Source: Auanema rhodensis (Eukaryota; Nematoda; Chromadorea; Rhabditida; Rhabditidae). Taken from it: DNA of 64,000 bases. The translations under genes and the position numbers were made by a program. The stretch covers positions 15,353,267 to 15,417,266 of the forward strand of contig OZ059898.1 of the NCBI GenBank assembly GCA_964057225.1, in the 5' to 3' direction. The first letter of the stretch is position 1, and each line of letters opens with the position of its first letter. This document shows positions 37,059-51,800 of this stretch, piece by piece. The notes under the pieces were generated by a model, which did not search any database, was not told where the DNA came from, and worked only from the letters and a program-made list of their open reading frames with translations.

Positions 37059-38635
37059 GTTCCTCTCTCTCTCTTTGTCACTTTCGCTCTTCCGGTTTCT
37101 TACTTTAATTATGGTTCAACGTGTCATACAACCAAATTACTGGTCAATAAAGAGGCCTAATGAACTTTTTTTCTGAGCATATTGGATGGACTACCCGGAA
37201 AATATGTTCGTTTTCGTTTTTGTCCTTTTTTGTTTCCTAAAAAAGAACAAAAAAACTTTTTTTTCAGCTTTGTAAACGGGAAGTTAAATGTGGTGGGAGT
37301 CACTAATCATATGTTTCTTGTATAATAACAATTTTCTGGTAATTTAACAGCATAGAATAGAACCTTTTTACAACTTTAAAAATGATAAAGAAAACTATAA
37401 AAATTAATAAAAAAAGGACAAAAAATGCTTGAAAAAGCTAATGAAAAAGGGGCCAAACAAGAAAATAACAAAACTTCAATAATCACATTCCTGATATTCA
37501 ACTGAATACTAATGTTAGTACGATATTTGGTCTTGAAAAGAATATTTCTGACATTCTGAATTAACTACGTCAGATATACATGTTTCGTTCTTATATTGAG
37601 AGACAATGTTTCTAATACAAATATAATATTAAAATAATAAAATATTTTCAATAATATGTTGAGCACTTTGATCAATGGATCAGCTAAAGGAGAACAGGAA
37701 CAGATTAAGAATTTTTTGAACTAAAGATAGAGAGAGAGAGAGAGGGAGAGAGAAAGAAAGAGAGAGAAAAGAGAAATATGGGGCAGAAACACAACGGATA
37801 TGAGATAAAAAGAGGGAAGAGTTAGGGGGGGGAGGTTGAAGGTGCTGGTAAATAAAAAAAATGTTGGCATATTGGCAACTTCAAGTTTGAAGTTCGAACT
37901 TTTCTCATTGAGACTGGTTCACAGCTTCACTAGTTTTCATGTTCTTTATTTTACTTTCAGTCCTTTTCCCAGACTCTCGGCTTGATGTTTAGTTTTCTAT
38001 CTATATCATCGTTTCATTCATCTCTCTCTCTATCTCATTGGCTACCTCTCTACCTCTCTCTTAATCTTTTTTTCTTCCATTATTTGTCCTTTCTACTCCC
38101 TCTCCTTTCCCACCCCCTTTAGTTACATCGTTTTAGCACATTAAAGAGGGACAGAGGTGGGTAATCACAACGAAACCTATCTGGATTTCACATTGAATAA
38201 CGATAAAGTAAGAGAAGATTGTGATTATCAAAGAAATGTTTCAACCAAAATGAACATGACTTTGAAGAAGAAAAAGCTTATTTCTTCTAAATCCGCTCTG
38301 TTCCTCTAGTTCTTCGAGATGTCTCGTTCTGATTGAATATCGAAGATTATTTGATGAAAATGTTTTTTTTAGCTTTGAATCTTATAAGATTTTCATCCCA
38401 TTTGCTCCTTTTCAGGAAAAAAAATAGTTGAAAAACGAGAATGAAGGTAGGTGAGAGGAATGATCACTTAATCGAAAAATATTTCTATCACAATATCTTT
38501 TTCGAATTTTCTTGAGATAACATTGAGAAAGAGAGATCAATAGATTAGCATAGCATAAATCAGACCAAAATCATTTTTGGGAGAGAGATATCATGTATAA
38601 GAGAAGAAGCAGACAAAGAGAATAACTGGAAGTAT

Positions 38636-38695
<60 letters not shown>
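38636..38695 (+). repeat. (GA)n microsatellite
   Basis: GA run of about 60 bp with one AAA interruption. Confidence 0.96.
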
Positions 38696-38699
<4 letters not shown>

Positions 38700-41181
38700 A
38701 AGCAATGAGGTAGAAGGGTAATGAAGATGAAAAGAAGAAAAATCAAATTGATCCTTTAATTTTTCAATGAAAAACGAAAAAGATATGAAAAGTAAAGAAG
38801 AAAAGCTCAAATACAAATGATTTGATTAATTATTTTTGTTGAAAAAAAGAAAACTATTTGAAGGCAAAATCAAAATTTTAAAGAATCTGAAACAGAAGGT
38901 GTGTGATGGAAGTGTCAGTCATCAAAGGATTTTCGCACATCTTTGAACGGATATGACGTCATTACTTCAACTTTCTTTCCATCTTTACACCTCAAATCAA
39001 TATGTTGTGAACTATCTTTCAAATTTGAAAGTCATAATGAGCTCTGTGTGTGTGTATGAGATGACTGAGCTTAGCGCGTTGTTCCTTCTGAACCTTAACG
39101 TCAGTAAGGAGTGGAAGAGCTGGAAAAAGCTATTGCTCAGTAATAGAAATAGGAATTTGACAGGTTTGTTTGATGAAAAGAACAAAGATATCAATACAAG
39201 TAATGAAATTGAAGACTCATAAAGCATATGATGATGATGGAGGAGTAATGGTGAAAGCAAAGAGGGGACGGACGGACGGCAGTTGATGACGTTCTTCGCT
39301 AAAAACAACAAAATCATCGTTTTCGTCGTTGTCGTCGCTCGTCATCATCATCATCATCTTCATATCTGGAATCTCTTTCTGTGAACTCAATCAGTGTACT
39401 TGAAAAAACGATTATCTGAATATGACTTTGATGATGTTGATGATTTATATGGATATGTCATTCAATTGAAACATACCTAGTTTAAAACTTCAAAGGAAAC
39501 GACAATATTTTTTTCATTTTTTAATAAAAAAAAAGAGTTTTTTTCTCTCTGTCTCTCTCTCTTTCTCTCTCTCACTCACTTACTCTCTCCTCTCTTTCTC
39601 TGTATGTTGGCGATGAGTGACATTGGAATTTATATGAAAGTTGTAAGAAGAAAATGGAAAGATACAAAATTCAAAAGCAAAAGTTTAAAACAGAAAGAAA
39701 AAAGTTTTTTTTATATTTTTCGTTTTGTTTCGAACAAAATATAAGAAATTACCTCCTCAAAATAAAAAAGAAATACGGATGTTTTCTGAATAGCAAATTA
39801 GAGTTTCTTCATCATCATTCGTCGTGAATATTCTGTTCTATTTTTTAATTTGTTGGAATCATGACACTCGATTTCGCATATTCAATTTCAAAGCAGAAAA
39901 AAAACGAAAAAAATGACGAAAGTGGTAGTACGATTTGTATGGAAAATCGGAAAAAAAAATTTTTAAGGGAGATATGCTTGTAAGCATGTGTGTGTGTGTG
40001 TGTGTGTGTAGTGCTGGATGAGGTGACAGCAAATAATTTTTTCTTTTCGGGATATTTGCATCACAAAGTAGTTTTCAGTAATTATTTTCATTCAAATAAG
40101 GTGAAAAGAAACATGAATAGGGGAAGAAGATAGATTTAAGCTGCTTAGCCTTTGTTGAAGCAAACAATTTGGTGGATTGATCCAGTTAGAAAGATTTTTG
40201 TGAAGAAAAGTAAAGATTCAAGAAATAGTATAACATTCCGAGATCAGAAGGATAGATGAAGATAACGAGAGAACGAAAAGAGGAAGGATATATATGAAGA
40301 AATGGAAAGAGAGAGAGAGAGAGGGAGAGAAAGAGAGAGAGAAAGATAGGTAGATTTGAAAAGGAAATAGAGCCCAATATCATATTACTAATAGAAAAGG
40401 CGAAGATTTCCTAAAGCGACTAGAAGAAAGGATGAGCATATCTGGCTGGCCTGCTGTCTTATATGGAAGATGTAGCTGGTCGTTCTGCCTTTCTGATAAC
40501 TCGAGCAAGGAGAAAGAGATACAATACTTGCACAGACACTCAGAAGCTTTCAATAAATTCTGGAATTAGCTAATAGAAGAACGATGAACAAGAAAAGTAA
40601 ATGAAGAAATTAAGAGAAAATGAAAAGAAAGAACTAAGAACTAGGGATAAGGCAATAAGAGGAAAACGTATAGAGGGAATGAACCAGATATTAAGATATA
40701 TAAAGAGAGTCAGATAAAGAGATAGAGAGAGAGAGAGAAAAAGAAAACTGGGTCCCAGCTGGTCTGAAGCTAAACCACTAATAAACCATGAAGTAGGCAA
40801 CTAACATCATACATCGAACACATTTCATAGTTTTTTTTCTCAAATTTTTCCTCCTTGCCTTCTGATTTGATGGAAAACTGACAATATTTTTTCAAAATTC
40901 ATCGAAAAGAGGAGGAGTAAGTTTGTAGAGAGATTGACAGAAAGCATATGCTTGAAGGTTATCAGCAAAATGGATTAATTTCTCTATACGAATATGGATA
41001 TGAGAGAGTCTCTCTCTCTCTCCCTCTCTCTCTCTCTGAAAAAGTAAGGATTACAAATTGTTTTTAAGAACTGATAATCATATATGAAAGGCAAAAGAAA
41101 ATGTAATTTGATTATAGATTTCTATAATGGCATGATTAATGAAAAATAATTTTTTTCTCGAAAATCGACCAGGAGGCAAAT

Positions 41182-41200
41182 TGAGAGAGAGAGAAATAGA

Positions 41201-41260
<60 letters not shown>
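41182..41260 (+). repeat. (GA)n microsatellite
   Basis: GA run of about 79 bp with AAATA and GTGA interruptions near its start. Confidence 0.96.
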
Positions 41261-41262
<2 letters not shown>

Positions 41263-41766
41263 GAGAAAGATGAAGAGATAGAGAGATGAAAAGATATAGA
41301 GAGATGAAGAATATCAGTGAAAAACGTTAGAAAACTCGTTAAAAAGGAAAAAGAGAAAAGTAGAAAAGATATTTACAGAGAGAGAGAGAGAGAAGAAACA
41401 GATTTTGAGATATAGAAAGAGAATAAGTCGAAGAAGGGTGAAGAAAGAAGTGAAAAAACTCAAAAACATGCAATAAATATTTATAAAATTGGCCAAAAAT
41501 TTGGCTGTGGCACACTTATAATGCCAATTTCCCAATGATTCAGATAAAATATTTCCGTAAAAAATAAAAAAAGACAAACGTTTGAGAATATATTGCATTC
41601 ACAGACTTCAGAATATTATTTCAAGAGTCTGTTCATAGACTTATGAAGAATAATCTAAAGGTTTTTAAAGAAAAAAATAACAAAAAAGTTTAAAAGAATA
41701 ATTTAAAATAAATTAAAATAGTTAAATGATTAAGGAAAAAAAGAAGAAGAAGAATAAAGAAAAATT

Positions 41767-41789
41767 GGTGGTGGTGGTGGTGGTGGTGA
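41767..41789 (+). repeat. (GGT)n trinucleotide repeat
   Basis: Seven or eight GGT units. Confidence 0.95.
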
Positions 41790-43397
41790 AAGCTAATCCT
41801 GAAAATCAGACGAAACAAAAGAAATTAAAAAGGACAAACAGAAAATCAATAAGAAAAAGAGAATTGTGAAAAGAAAAAGTATCATAGTTAGTTGATAGTT
41901 TGTAATTATGTGGAAAACGAACATCAGAACTTTGAAATCAAATTAAGTGGCAAAATTGAGTGAAAAAGTGAATGAAAATGAGATTTTAGATTGATAAAGA
42001 GATGTAGAGCTTAAGATGACAAAGCTATAAAGAGCTTAATGCTGGATGTAAGCTTTAAGTTTAGAAAATGACCAAGAATAAGGAAGGAAAAAATAATTTT
42101 TGTTTGAAAGTTGATCTCTTTTTTGGAGCAGTGTGAGCTACAAGTCAAATATATCATAATGGGCCTATTCATCTAGTTGAAAATGGTCTCTAAGAAAAGA
42201 AGATTCTCCCCCCCCCCACCCTTCTTCTTGCTTTTTTTCAAACTCTCTCACTTCTACTCTCTCTCTCTCTGTTCTCTCTTTCATTTCTAACAGATATATT
42301 CACTTATTCCCGAGAGATGATGCTCATATGCAGCCAAGTGTCAAGATTATGAAGTTCAAAAAAGGACAGAAATAATGTTGGGAAAAGCTCTGGCACATAC
42401 ATACATGCACAGACACTATCTGCACAGCTCAGCTGAAGATGATGAGAGAAGTAAGTGTGAGAAAGAAATATGGAGGATGACAGAGAGATAGAAGGAAAAG
42501 GATAGAGAGAGAAAGAAAGTGATGAAGAGAAAACAAGAGAGAAAACCGGGTCGATTTGAAAAAAATGAGTGGGGGGGGAAGGGAAATAATGGAAGAAGCC
42601 AACAATTGAGTAAGTGATATTGATATCAAGAGGCAAGACATTATTTTCGATCAAATTTTTGGAATAATAAAAGAATATTTTTAGAAATAAATAATAAATT
42701 GTGATAAAAGATATATAGTATATAATCATTTGATTAATCATTATTCAAAGAATTAGAATATATCTGATATCATTTTTCCATTACAAAACTATAATATGTG
42801 AATATTGGTGGTAATGTGAACAGACATGATAAGCAATAATATTTGAAAATAAAAGGATGATATTATGAAAAACGTTTTCAGACATAAATGACAAATTATC
42901 ACAAATTTTTGTGCAAAAAGAAATAAGTAAACAAATAAACAACAACAACAGCAATAAATTTTGAAAATAGTGGGGTGGCAGAGGGGTGGTTTCGATAATC
43001 TACAACTTGCTGTTGCTTGGCAAACAGGCAAAAAAAACTTTTCAACATAGTATTATACAAAGCTGAACATCTGGAAAATAGAATTAGATGTGATCAGAGT
43101 GAATTTTTTTTTTTGGGAACACTTAAGATGACTTGAAAGATGATTCAATGCGATTGTCACACCAAAACTATGTGAATTGATAGAAATAGAGTTTAAGCTA
43201 GTTATGTCAATAAAAAAAAAGTAAAAATATATGTAAATATGTTATATGTGAATATGAATGAGATGAATTACATATCCTATATACATACCACCCATATTTT
43301 TCTTTAATTATTTGTATTTTAAAAAATTAAAAATTTATAAAATAAACTTATATTTAAAATAATAATATTGAAAACTACAGATTAACAAAGACAATGC

Positions 43398-43399
<2 letters not shown>

Positions 43400-43455
<56 letters not shown>

Positions 43456-43488
43456 AAGAGAGAGAGAGAGGGAGAGAGAGAGAGAGAG
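43400..43488 (+). repeat. (GA)n microsatellite, 89 bp
   Basis: Largest GA tract of the desert, with AAA and GGG interruptions. It lies about 300 bp upstream of the CACGTG cluster. Confidence 0.96.
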
Positions 43489-43793
43489 GAAGGGAAAATT
43501 TAAAAAATATTTTTCCACATATATTTAATATAGTATAACAGGCTTAATACGCAAAATGAAAAAAAAAAGAAATTATTTTTTTTGAGTTATACTATATGTA
43601 AATATAAATTATTTATAAAAAGGTAAAATATATTTGCTGATTCATACATAGTTATGTATATGACGTGATTGTACAGCTGATAATCACTATTAGAAGAACA
43701 ACAGGAAGCAGACATTACTTTGGATAAGCTAATGTTTTGAAAAACCGCAACCGTTTCATTCGTCAATTCAACTGATAAATGCCATTTCTATTA

Positions 43794-43945
43794 CACGTGA
43801 AAATACGTGAGTGTGCACGTGAAAACACGTGAGTATGCACGTGAAAAATTAGAGTCTGAAGATTTAGAACATTTAGTGATAACGTGGTAGGATATGATGA
43901 TTACGTGACTAATTAGCATATCTTATAATATCCTATAAACACGTG
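43794..43945 (+). promoter_or_regulatory. cluster of five CACGTG E-boxes
   Basis: Perfect CACGTG hexamers occur at 43794, 43816, 43826, 43838 and 43940, most extended as CACGTGAAAA, with additional TACGTGA half-sites at 43803 and 43902. Four of the five lie within 50 bp at 22, 10 and 12-bp spacing. CACGTG is bound by bHLH-zip factors such as MYC/MXL and HLH-30/TFEB. No gene was recognised within 10 kb on either side, so the target is unknown. Confidence 0.5.
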
Positions 43946-45011
43946 AAAATGAGATAAAATCAGTGAAAAGAAGCCGCATATTGATATGAATTATTGTTTT
44001 TTGTGTGTTTATTTACTTTTGTTTTTCTTTTTTTTTTCTTTTTTTTTAAATCTAAATTTGGAAAACTGAGACATAATAAAAAAAAAGAAAAAAGAACGTG
44101 AAAATAAATGTAAACAGAGTGAGATTGGCTGTTGGAGCGTCTGGGGAGATTACATTTTGTGTAATGAAGATGAAGTATAAGATACAACATCTATTGTTAT
44201 TTTTTCCTAGAAACAACAAAATATTTCAGATTATATTCTCAAGATGGCTATATATGCGCACTCTGACATGATGTGAGCAGAAGACGTAAACGAAAAAAAT
44301 GAAAATGATGACTGATTTACTGACTAGCTGACTGACTGAATGACTGAAAAAGCTTAAAAGATAGCAAGACATGAGCATGCTTTTCCTTCAAATCTCAACG
44401 ATCATCCTTTTGCCTGAAGGAAGACACCGAACACAAAAAACCTCTGAAACGATAGACAGACAATGATAAGCAGCACAAGAGCATAAGAAGCAACATCAAC
44501 AGAGCAGCACCAGTAGCTTTTTTCAGCTTTTGAGTTTGCTTGCTCACTTGTGCCCCATTTTACTTCGCAACTATGCGCATTGTGATTGGTCTTTTCAATG
44601 TTTTTCCCTATAATTATTCATTCTCCGTGAATTTTGATGTCTTGCCTTTGTTTTATATATTTTGATTTTATTTTATTTGAAACGTTAAATTTGAACATAT
44701 CCCATAACTATATATGTATAGTAAAGCTAAAATTGAACTGAAATCATCAGTTTCAAATGGGGATTTTATTCAATTTTTTTTGATTAATTTCTAATGGAAG
44801 AAAAGTATAAATTATGTGTTGGAAACTATATGTTATGAGTACATACATATGATATGAAGTGCAGAAAGCCAAGAGAAGATTGAGCTTCTTAGCAACCAAA
44901 TGAGAAAATATATTGAAAGATTTTTGCATTTGAAAATGTATTAACTAGGGGATATATTTTGAATGCAACTATAGCTTTATTGCTTCAAATAGGTGATGAT
45001 GGAGAGACAGA

Positions 45012-45042
45012 CAAGAAGAAGAAGAAGAAGAAGAAGAAGAAG
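45012..45042 (+). repeat. (AAG)n trinucleotide repeat
   Basis: About ten AAG units followed by GACGAGGACGATGACGAG, another imperfect trinucleotide run. Confidence 0.95.
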
Positions 45043-47084
45043 GACGAGGACGATGACGAGAATCAAAGGGACTAGAGGAAGACAAGGTGATAAGCTTAGG
45101 ACAATCAGGAAAAGAAAATGAAAAAGGTAGAGATGAAGCCAAATCTTAGATATATTTATATCTTTCTGGCTAATCTATATGTATATATATATAGTTATAG
45201 TCATAATTTCAAATTGAAAGTCTTTTTAGCCAAAAATTTTGTTGAGATAAACTTCCATATTTTATATTTTATTTCAATTGAAGAAGCACACGAAATACAA
45301 AAAAATAACTGAAATGAAGGAAATCCTAAACATCTGATGAAAAATATGAAAATATCTTTCTCTTTTCAACTCTCCATATCTTTAATGTATTTCTTTCTTC
45401 TTCCATATTTTTTGGAGGAAAAAAAACTGAAAATTGGCCAAAAGAAAATTTGTCAGCAAGCTATATGGCATGGCGAGAAACAACCAAAACAACCTGAAGC
45501 TGTTGAAGCATTATATCAAAACTTCACATCAATTTCAACACTTTGGTTGCGAAGGTTTTTCCTTCTGTCATCTCGTACATCCATCATTTTGTTTCTTTTC
45601 TTTCTCTTTATTTTCTTGAAGTTTTGTTTTTATTTCAACAATTATAAGAAAACTCCTACACACATACACACACACACACACCAACACATATCCACACCTT
45701 ACCCACGAAATATTTGTCAAATTATGTTTATATGAAATAAACTTTTCTATACAATTGTTAAAAAATTTAAAAAAAATTAGAGAGAGAGAGAGAAATAGAT
45801 GAAAAGAGATATTTAGGAGTACAGTAAATATATTTCCATATTGTCTGTTAAAGAAATAATATTTCTGAGATATACAAATTGAAGTAAATAAGTACAATCT
45901 GTTTCCTTTTTTCGTTTTAATTCACAAGTATATATCTTATATAGTATAGTATAATATATAAATTAAAATATAATTATCTTTAAATATATTTCTTTTTTAT
46001 ATTTTTATAAATATCTTTATCTATCTATCTAACTATATCTAACTAACTATATCTATATTATATGTAAATATTCAAAGAATAGACAAAGAATATCACTAAA
46101 CGATAATATATTAAAAGAGAATAAAGAAAAGAATATATGTATATGAACATATGCATATTCACATATTCTTCTTAATAAAAAATAATACAAAAAAAAAAAG
46201 AAAATAGAAGATTCATGAATGAATATGAAGAATAGATAGACTGACATACATCTCTACATCTACATACATATATCTATGTATAATCATATAATATACTGAA
46301 TACTATACATATAGTATACTATACTATACACAACCGATCACGTTTGCTATAAAAATTAAAAATAATCAAAGCATTTACACGTTTTTTACGTGAAAAATTG
46401 ACGTATCAATGTAATTTATCTTTAATTATAATGATTGTATGAATATTTGTGTATAAATAAAAAGGAAAATTAGTGATAATTGCTCTGCTTAACTATACGA
46501 ATACATAGTTAACTATGTGTTCGTCTTCTTCTGTTGGCACAAAGAATAAAAAGAAAAATCAAAAAAAAAAGAAAAAAAAGAAAGTTGAGCTGCTCGTATA
46601 ACGTGTGATTGAGTTCAAAACTAATTTTCTTTTGATTTTGTTTAATAGTGTTGCCGAAGAAATAATGCGTCAATTACATCATGATGTATGTGAGACAATT
46701 AAACCAAAACAACAAAAAACATCTCTCATCTAATACATCTTTACGTATATTTTCTTTTTTCTTTTCTTTTTTTCTTAAAAAAGAAAATTAAAAATAAAAG
46801 AAAGAGATATATAGTATATACTCTCTCTCTCTCACTCTCTCTCTCATCGCCCCTCTCTCTCTCTCTATAGATATATATATGATGAATTTATTAGATTTCT
46901 GATTCTTAAAAAATAGTTTCTCTGCACATCAAAGTTTTGCATTTGTTTCAATTACAATTTGAAAATCTGATTGTTTTCTTCTACTTCGACGTTAATGAAA
47001 TACAGAAATGTTGTGAATTTTCGAATAATTCATGATCAAATACCAAATACATCACATTAATAAAGAAAAAAAAGAAAATCAGTA

Positions 47085-47096
47085 GAGAGAGAGAGA

Positions 47097-47165
<69 letters not shown>
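47085..47165 (+). repeat. (GA)n microsatellite, 81 bp
   Basis: GA run interrupted by GGG three or four times. Confidence 0.96.
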
Positions 47166-47167
<2 letters not shown>

Positions 47168-47486
47168 GACCGTTAGTCAAATTTCAGCCAATATCATAGA
47201 AAAGATTACCCGAATGTGATACGGAAAATCTTATATACTTATAAGACTGTTCAAAACAATGGCAATCCGTATTTATCAAAGCAGCAAGCAAATATAAGAA
47301 AACTCATAGTAATAATTATCTCAGACTAGCGGTTATTGAAATGTTTTTTTGGCTCCAAAGCTTTAGATGTTAATAGGATTTTTATAAGAAACCTTTAGTT
47401 GATTCAAAAGTGCTTGAAAATAATTAGAAATTCCTAGGGAACTAATCCGTTGATCGGAATGATCCAAAAAAAATAAAACAAGGAAG

Positions 47487-47517
<31 letters not shown>

Positions 47518-47841
47518 AATGGAATAAGTATTGTTATACAGTCTTTTATTACGATAATACCTCTATTCAAAAAATACTAAAAAAAACGTGCCCCAACATG
47601 AGGAATTGTTTTCAAGTAAATCAAAGAAAATGTCGAAATCTTGAGCAAATTTTTTCGGCTGAAAGATCGTATTAGACTTATCTTTCTCAGAATATATAAC
47701 CAACAAAAAAGTTTTAAAAAAATACATTCACGTCTAATGGGAATATCAGAAAACGTTACAACAATAGTTTTAGATGAGAGAATTATCCGGAAGCCAAACA
47801 ACTTCAAAGATGTGAAAGAGTAGAAGAAGTAGAATTAAAAA

Positions 47842-47843
47842 GG

Positions 47844-47901
<58 letters not shown>
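47842..47901 (+). repeat. (GA)n microsatellite
   Basis: GA run of about 60 bp with one AAA interruption. Confidence 0.96.
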
Positions 47902-47904
<3 letters not shown>

Positions 47905-48839
47905 GGAAGGGAAAAGGATATCTTGCAAGAAGAAAATAACTAAAACAGGAGAAACTTTATGTACTGAAAAAAATGGAAGTGAATGAACTTGATAAGTGAG
48001 CAGAAATCAAGAGAAACATTTCGATCTCATAGTACGATCCTTCTAGATGTTCTTGTTCGAACGTTCTTTCAAACATGAAAAGATCAAAAATGCTTCAAAT
48101 GAAAAGCTCAGAAGCATTGTGAAGTAGCATGTGAGAATATGCTTCAAGTTTAAGCTTAAAATTTAAATCGTTAGGATTTGCTGTGTTTGTTAAAGTTGTA
48201 AGAACAATAGTTCATGTGCTAAGTCACATACATACACGTAGTTTGCTTTAATAGTAATTAACCTTTAGAATTTCATTGTGATTGTTGCATTCTGTCGTTC
48301 AGATATGAAGTAACGTAAAGTTTGTTTCCGAAAAAAAAGTTTTTAAATGATGGTAGACAACACATGATAGAGCACAGACGAAAGTCAATTGCTTTATGAC
48401 TCTATTCATCAATAAATTATTTTATTTAATAAAAAAAAAGATTAAAAATCAATTAATTATATGTATAGTTAGAATAAAAAAATTATTTTTAAAGAAGAAT
48501 CAAAATTAAACGAATGTTCAAACTTAACAGTAAAGAATGCAGGTGCCAAGCAAGTTGATGATGATGATAAACGTATATGAAAACGAATTTTCAATTCGAA
48601 AATCGAAACGAATTTACCTTCTCTCTCCCTCCCTCCCTCTCTCCCTCTCTCAATACCTCCCCCCCCCCCCTCATCTTGTATTATACCCTTTTAAAGATAT
48701 AATTTAACAGTGGAACTAAAGGGTTTGATTCTATATTCACTCTATGATTTTCTCAAATTTTTAAATTTAATTCTTCATTCAACTATCTTAATACCCTACT
48801 ATCTCTTTATATTTCTATCTCTTTTTATTTTGTTTCAAA

Positions 48840-48860
48840 CAGAGAGAGAGAAATAGAGAA

Positions 48861-48895
<35 letters not shown>
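48840..48895 (+). repeat. (GA)n microsatellite
   Basis: GA run of about 55 bp with AAATA interruptions; a CT and poly(C) stretch lies about 200 bp upstream (48618-48670) in inverted orientation. Confidence 0.95.
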
Positions 48896-48898
<3 letters not shown>

Positions 48899-51800
48899 GT
48901 AGTACTCCCTACGTTTTACTTTGTCTTCTCCTTCTTGTGTAATTTTCATTTAGAATTTTTTCAAAAACAAAAATTATATATTCGAAATAAAATTGACATG
49001 AAAGACGTCTGAATACTTTCCGCGGTTTCAAGCTTCTGTCTCCGCCTGGTTCATCCGTTCTAACCTCTTTTCCCCGCTTCTGCCATAAAGCCTCTTCTCT
49101 CTCTCTCTCTTTCTCTTTCTCTCTTGCTGTTTCTTTTTATATCTAGATATATACATATATATATAGATAGATAGATGTATTTGCATTCACAAATCTGTGG
49201 AAGGAGAAAGAACACAAAAAAAAAATGTTTTTTCTTCGTTTTCTTTTTTTTTCAGAAACCTGAAGCTGTCTAGGAAACAGATTCAAACGAAATCAATGAA
49301 AAACGAAAAAGAAAATTTTCCAAAAATACAAAATAACTCCAAAAAAAGAAATAAAGAAATGGAGTAGCTTGAGATATTCTTACTTACAACGACATCTTGA
49401 TTACAAGCATTTTATGAAACTTTTAAAACTACTTCCTGTTGTTGTAAAAAACAATTATTTGAGTTTTGCTAAAGAAAAATAGATTTATTTGCCTTTTCAT
49501 TTCTTCTAATATCTCAACAAAAAAAAAAGATTTTTTTTTGAAAAAGAAACCTTTCCCATAGTAGACCTTAAGCAACTAATGAAGTTCTTTCTCTCTTTTT
49601 TCAGTTCCTGTCAGTTTTTTAAAATAAAATTTATTACAAATAAATATAAAAAATTAAATTTCAATTTCTTTTTTCTCAAATAATTTAAGAAAATTTCATA
49701 TTTTTACTGTAAAAAACATGAAAAAAGTTGTCTTGTTGGAGTATATTCAATATTAAAAAAAAGTAAAGATGATTATAATATATTGGTAATATTATGAGGG
49801 AAAAGATATATATGTTTGAGAAAAGTTGCAACAAGATTATAATCAGGAAGTAGATTCCCTGGCCATGAAAATTAAATGAAAACTTGAAATAAAAACTTAT
49901 TTATATACATATATACATATATAGTATGTATATTTATAATATTTATATGAAAAAAATGTTTTTTTTCTCACAAAACTTTAAAACTTAAAAACTTAAAAAG
50001 CTGTTTGAATGATACAACTTGAAATACGTAAATAGGAAAATACATCATTGACAGTCTGATCTGAGCCAAGACCACCAAGACCATAGATTCTGATCGAATA
50101 GGCATTGTGTGAATAAGAAAAAAATAAATTTTTGGAACAGCAACAAAAACTATTTTTTGAGCTTTTTCTAGGCTTTAAATCAAATTTTTATCGGCTTTTC
50201 GCTACGAATTTTCGAGAAAAATATGGATAAAACATAATAAAAGTCTGTGTAATGAATGACGATGGCTGTGTGTGATCAGATCAAAATTCAAAAAAAAAAA
50301 GAAAAAAAAGATGCTTTTCACTCAAAATTTTACTTTTTCAAATGTCTGGACTGAAGTTCAGCAGTACGCTTTTTAGTGAAGAAAGTTGCAAAAAGACGAT
50401 TTATAAAGATCGGAATCAGAAGAAGTCATTTACGATTGTGGGAAATGAATAAAGAAATCAGAAAGAAAGTTTGATAAGAGGAGCTTCACGAGCATTTAAG
50501 CAACTTAGATGTACAAGAACATTAGCAAATAATTGCAAAAATGTGCAAAGTTGATGAGAAAGCCATGTAATTGAGCTGAAACAAAACAACAAAAATCGTA
50601 GTTTCAGTGAATATTATTGTGAAAATGAGTTGTTTCTTGTCTGTTTTGTGATTTCTTTCCATGTCCCCGCGGATTTTTCTATATAAGAAGCGGTGCGGAC
50701 GATTGAGTATGAATGAAAACTTAAGTAAAAGCTTGGATAAGAATAGACAAAAGAAAGAAAATACATAGATGATGGTAAGTAAGGACAAAAAGTGAAAAAT
50801 GCTTTTGAATGACTGAGATCGTAGTGAAGAAAAAGAGATTTTAGACGAATTTTATTGAAGAAAGTGAATAGTTGTAAGTACAATTCTTATAACTAATCTC
50901 AAAAAGAAATGAGAATGAAGAATCAGTGGAAGAAGAAGAAGAGGCAAGCGAGGTAGTTTTAGGTTGAAAGAATAGAGAATTGAAGAATTTGAAAAGAAAA
51001 TGTGATGAGAAGACTTCTAGAAGGAAAAGCCGTAAAGACTATTGAAGAGGTTCTGGGAGGAAAGTCCGGAAATCAAAAAGAAAATGTTCAATTGGAAACT
51101 ACTAAGATGGAGAGGGGTGGAGAGAAGAAAATAAAGGTTTTAACTCTGAAACAAGAAAAAGTTTGTAAACTCATGTCAAGTTTACTATGGAACATTGTAC
51201 CCTCAGTGATCCTTTATGCTTAAAACAAACTGCAAAATGAATTGAATGTTTCGTTGTAGAAGGCATAGTTTACAGCTAATGCAGCTTGAATGCTGAGATG
51301 AAGTAGCGGAAAAAAACAAATGAATTAGTAAAAAAATAAAATTAAACAGTGAAAGAGAGACAAGTGCAAAGCAGAAAAAGGGGGCAAAGAATGTATCTCT
51401 CTATGGAAAATTGAGCGATCGAATTACATCGTACATGAGAGAAAGAAAACGAGAGGTAAAAAGCAAAAAAGCTGGAATAATGAGATAGGCCAAAGAATTA
51501 AGAGAGTAGTAAAGAACTGAGAGGTTGTCTTGAGGGAAATAGAGAGAAAAGGGAGAGAGAGAGAGAGAGAGATAGTTAGAGGGGAGCAGGAGCTGTCCTA
51601 AGCTTGCATGTTAATCTTTCTTTGTTCGTATATGTATATGTTCTAGGAATTATGTATAGTTAAGGTGAGTGACAAGAAAAATGAAAAAAGTGAGCGAATA
51701 AGAGAGTTGAGGGAGAGAGGTTTCATGAATAGAGAGAGAGAGAGAGAGAGAGAATAAAGAAATAGAATAGAGAGTAGAGAAGAAGAAGATGAAGAAAAGC

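Noticed and set aside
42304-42741. 145-codon minus-strand open frame
   Set aside because: Same pyrimidine bias; Ile, Leu, Phe and Ser low complexity, no splice context, no recognised family.
45337-45735. 132-codon plus-strand open frame
   Set aside because: AT-rich, Phe/Leu/Ser-rich and ending in an ACAC repeat (His-Thr strings); no motif or splice support.
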